Source of the DNA: Vibrio owensii CAIM 1854 = LMG 25443 | Lineage (GTDB): Bacteria; Pseudomonadota; Gammaproteobacteria; Enterobacterales; Vibrionaceae | Length of the DNA stretch: 34,830 bases | Direction: 5' to 3' | NCBI RefSeq assembly: GCF_000817815.1 | Contig: NZ_JPRD01000033.1 | Span: forward strand, 1-34,830 | Part shown: piece by piece, positions 32,788-34,830 of the stretch | Layout: the number at the start of each line of letters is the position of its first letter | Numbering within the stretch: position 1 is the first letter of the stretch | Position numbers and translations under genes: made by a program | The notes under the pieces: model-generated | Databases searched by the model: none | What the model was told of the DNA's origin: nothing | Seen by the model: only the letters and a program-made list of their open reading frames with translations

Positions 32788-33903
32788 ATGGCGATTAAAG
32801 TACTAGTCGTTGATGATTCGAGTTTTTTCCGTCGTCGCGTAAGCGAAATCATCAACTCAGAATCGCGCCTAGAAGTGATTGACGTTGCGGTTAACGGTAG
32901 AGAAGCGGTTGAGAAAGCCAAAACTCTGAAACCTGACGTCATCACGATGGATATTGAAATGCCAGTCATGGACGGTATCACTGCCGTTCGTGAAATCATG
33001 GCTGCGTCTCCTACGCCAATCCTGATGTTTTCGTCCCTGACTCACGATGGGGCGAAAGCAACGCTTGATGCACTAGACGCTGGTGCGCTGGATTTCTTAC
33101 CGAAAAAATTCGAAGACATTGCTCGTAACCGTGATGAAGCTGTATCACTGCTTCAACAGCGTGTGATTCAAATCGCTTCTAAACGAGCGTTTATGCGCCG
33201 TCCAATTGCTCGACCAGCTGCAACGGCGACCAGTTCAACAGTGCGCCCTTTGGCTTCTCGCAATGCTGCGCCGACTGCATCAGCGCCAAGCCGTCCGATG
33301 GCAGCGAAATTCCGCGCATCAGGTAAGAAGTATCAGCTAACGGCGATTGGTACGTCGACTGGTGGTCCTGTTGCGCTACAAAAAATTCTGACGCGTTTGC
33401 CAGTTAACTATCCACATCCAATCGTGCTTATCCAACACATGCCTGCGACATTCACAGCGGCGTTTGCAAGTCGTCTTAACACGCTATGCAAAATCCAAGT
33501 GAAAGAAGCGCAAGATGGTGACGTGTTGCAAGCGGGTGTGGCTTATCTTGCCCCTGGCGGCAAACAGATGATGGTTGACGGTCGTGCTGGTGCTGCTCGT
33601 CTTCGTATTATCGATGGCGGCGATCGCATGAACTACAAACCGTGTGTCGATGTAACCTTCGGCTCTGCTGCAAAAGTCTACGGCGACAAAGTGTTGTCGA
33701 TGGTACTGACAGGCATGGGCGCTGATGGTCGTGAAGGTGCACGTATGCTGAAATCAGCAGGTTCCACAATTTGGGCTCAAGACGAAGAAAGTTGCGTCGT
33801 TTATGGTATGCCACAAGCGGTTGCGAAAGCGGGCATCTCTACTGAAGATTTACCACTTGAGCGCATTGCAGAGCGCATGCTGGTGGAAGTGGGCTTAGCG
33901 TAG
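32788..33903 (+). CDS. cheB: Chemoreceptor methylesterase CheB
   Basis: Removes methyl groups from receptor glutamates for adaptation and is activated by CheA; 371 residues. Receiver domain with Asp10 pocket, phosphoacceptor Asp55 (ITMDIEMPVMDG) and Lys107. A Pro/Ala/Ser linker (about 135-175) follows. The methylesterase domain has the catalytic triad Ser190 (IGTSTGG), His217 (IQHMP) and Asp313 (MGADGREG). AAAGGA lies upstream of the ATG. It is 8 bases before parC. No cheR is in the window. Confidence 0.96.
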   Translation: MAIKVLVVDDSSFFRRRVSEIINSESRLEVIDVAVNGREAVEKAKTLKPDVITMDIEMPVMDGITAVREIMAASPTPILMFSSLTHDGAKATLDALDAGALDFLPKKFEDIARNRDEAVSLLQQRVIQIASKRAFMRRPIARPAATATSSTVRPLASRNAAPTASAPSRPMAAKFRASGKKYQLTAIGTSTGGPVALQKILTRLPVNYPHPIVLIQHMPATFTAAFASRLNTLCKIQVKEAQDGDVLQAGVAYLAPGGKQMMVDGRAGAARLRIIDGGDRMNYKPCVDVTFGSAAKVYGDKVLSMVLTGMGADGREGARMLKSAGSTIWAQDEESCVVYGMPQAVAKAGISTEDLPLERIAERMLVEVGLA

Positions 33904-33911
33904 GAAAGATC

Positions 33912-34691
33912 ATGATCGTTTGGAGTGTAGCAAACCAAAAAGGTGGGGTAGGTAAAACCACATCAACCGTGACATTAGCTGGTTTATTGAGCCAAAAAGG
34001 TCACCGAGTGTTGATGGTGGATACCGATCCGCACGCGTCGCTGACGACTTATCTTGGTTATGATCCTGATGCCGTAACAACAAGCTTGTTCGATCTTTTT
34101 CAGCTGAAGACGTTTTCACGTGAGACGGTAAAGCCGTTGATCTTAGAAACGGATCTTGAAGGTATGGACATCATTCCTGCGCACATGTCGCTTGCTACGC
34201 TAGACCGCGTAATGGGCAATCGCAGCGGAATGGGTTTGATCTTGAAGCGTGCCTTACAAGCGGTTGCACAAGACTACGATTATGTCTTGATTGACTGTCC
34301 GCCGATTCTCGGTGTGATGATGGTTAACGCATTAGCAGCCAGTGACCGCATCTTGATTCCGGTTCAAACTGAATTTCTTGCGATGAAAGGTTTGGAGCGC
34401 ATGATTCGCACTCTGACCATCATGCAAAAGTCTCGTCCGGGTGGCTTCAAAGTGACTATCGTTCCGACTATGTACGATAAGCGCACGAAAGCCTCGTTGC
34501 AGACACTGACTCAGCTTAAGAAAGACTACCCGAATCAAGTTTGGACTTCAGCGGTTCCAATTGACACCAAATTCCGTGATGCGAGCTTAAAGCATCTGCC
34601 AGCTTCGCATTTTGCTTCTGGTAGTCGTGGCGTGTTTGCTTACAAGCAACTGTTGATTTACTTGGAGAGGTTAGCGTTCGATGAGCAATAA
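33912..34691 (+). CDS. parC: ParC, ParA-like ATPase for polar chemotaxis arrays
   Basis: A 259-residue ParA-family ATPase with deviant Walker A KGGVGKTT (10-17), VDTDPHASLTTYLG and the Walker B region YVLIDCPPILG. ParA proteins in Vibrio che operons direct chemotaxis arrays to the old pole and assure their inheritance; the name ParC refers to this protein and not to topoisomerase IV. It lies between cheB and parP, and its last 11 bases overlap parP. AAAGATC lies upstream of the ATG. Confidence 0.94.
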   Translation: MIVWSVANQKGGVGKTTSTVTLAGLLSQKGHRVLMVDTDPHASLTTYLGYDPDAVTTSLFDLFQLKTFSRETVKPLILETDLEGMDIIPAHMSLATLDRVMGNRSGMGLILKRALQAVAQDYDYVLIDCPPILGVMMVNALAASDRILIPVQTEFLAMKGLERMIRTLTIMQKSRPGGFKVTIVPTMYDKRTKASLQTLTQLKKDYPNQVWTSAVPIDTKFRDASLKHLPASHFASGSRGVFAYKQLLIYLERLAFDEQ

Positions 34692-34830
34692 CGACGTACT
34701 TTCCAGTGAACAAGCACTTGATGATTACTTCAGTGCTTTGCTTGGCGAAGAGGTCGAAGTTATTGAGCAAGAAGAAGAGCTTGACTTGCTCGCTCAAGAA
34801 CTATCATCTGCAGAGCCAGAGCCAGAGCCA
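34681..34830 (+). CDS. parP: ParP, CheW-domain array protein, 3'-truncated by window end
   Basis: The first 50 codons of a frame that begins with ATG inside parC and runs off the window. The visible part is acidic (SNNDVLSSEQALDDYF and on) and ends in an EPEPEP stretch encoded by tandem GAGCCA repeats. Only the position identifies it: in Vibrio che operons the gene after parC is parP, which has an N-terminal ParC-binding part and a C-terminal CheW-like part that binds CheA. The CheW domain is not in the window. Confidence 0.8.
   Translation, partial: MSNNDVLSSEQALDDYFSALLGEEVEVIEQEEELDLLAQELSSAEPEPEP

Noticed and set aside
1..34830. Insertion sequences, CRISPR arrays, tRNA or rRNA genes, prophage
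   Set aside because: No transposase frame, direct-repeat array, cloverleaf-like tract or phage gene was seen; the only out-of-place gene is the NIPSNAP gene, which has no mobile-element flanks that I could detect.

Overview
This window is a polar-flagellum and chemotaxis gene cluster from a gammaproteobacterium that is almost certainly a Vibrio. It best fits the V. parahaemolyticus/V. harveyi/V. alginolyticus side of the genus. The evidence is the gene order: tandem flagellins, flaG, fliD, flaI, fliS, flrA, flrBC, fliE to flhB, flhA, flhF, flhG, fliA, cheY, cheZ, cheA, cheB, parC, parP. Further support comes from the FlrA master regulator with its FlrBC two-component system, the FlhF/FlhG pole-placement pair and the ParC/ParP array-positioning genes. 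The species assignment is inferred; no search was run.

Layout. Positions 1-2468 hold two tandem polar flagellin genes. The first is cut by the window start and ends in a strong terminator; the second has a clear sigma-28 promoter. Positions 2549-5739 carry flaG, the filament cap gene fliD, a small chaperone-like gene (flaI) and the flagellin chaperone gene fliS. Positions 6026-10162 carry the regulators: flrA, then flrB-flrC behind a sigma-54 promoter that lies inside a perfect 14-bp inverted repeat. Positions 10289-16084 carry fliEFGHIJ (basal body, MS ring, switch, export ATPase) behind a second sigma-54 promoter. A reverse-strand NIPSNAP-family gene interrupts the operon at 16121-16435. 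Positions 16718-23761 carry fliKLMNOPQR-flhB (hook length control, switch, export gate), with a third sigma-54 promoter in front of fliK. Positions 23985-29253 carry flhA, flhF, flhG and fliA behind a fourth sigma-54 promoter. Positions 29287-34830 carry cheY, cheZ, cheA, cheB, parC and the first 50 codons of parP. Apart from the NIPSNAP gene every gene is on the plus strand.

How the parts work together. By analogy with V. cholerae and V. parahaemolyticus, FlrA with sigma-54 turns on flrBC and the early basal-body and export operons. FlrBC and sigma-54 turn on hook-stage genes, and FliA (sigma-28) turns on late flagellins. FlhF and FlhG fix the position and number of polar flagella, and ParC/ParP place the chemotaxis array at the same pole.

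This is not a new system but a well-studied cluster in good condition. The points most worth a second look are: the sigma-54 promoter inside the flrBC palindrome; a three-fold acidic repeat in CheA where a P2 domain is expected; a duplicated motif inside an enlarged FliD; an 8-G tract early in fliH that could slip; the foreign-looking NIPSNAP gene with a compensating fliK promoter; and an NPEH rather than NPTH cleavage motif in FlhB.
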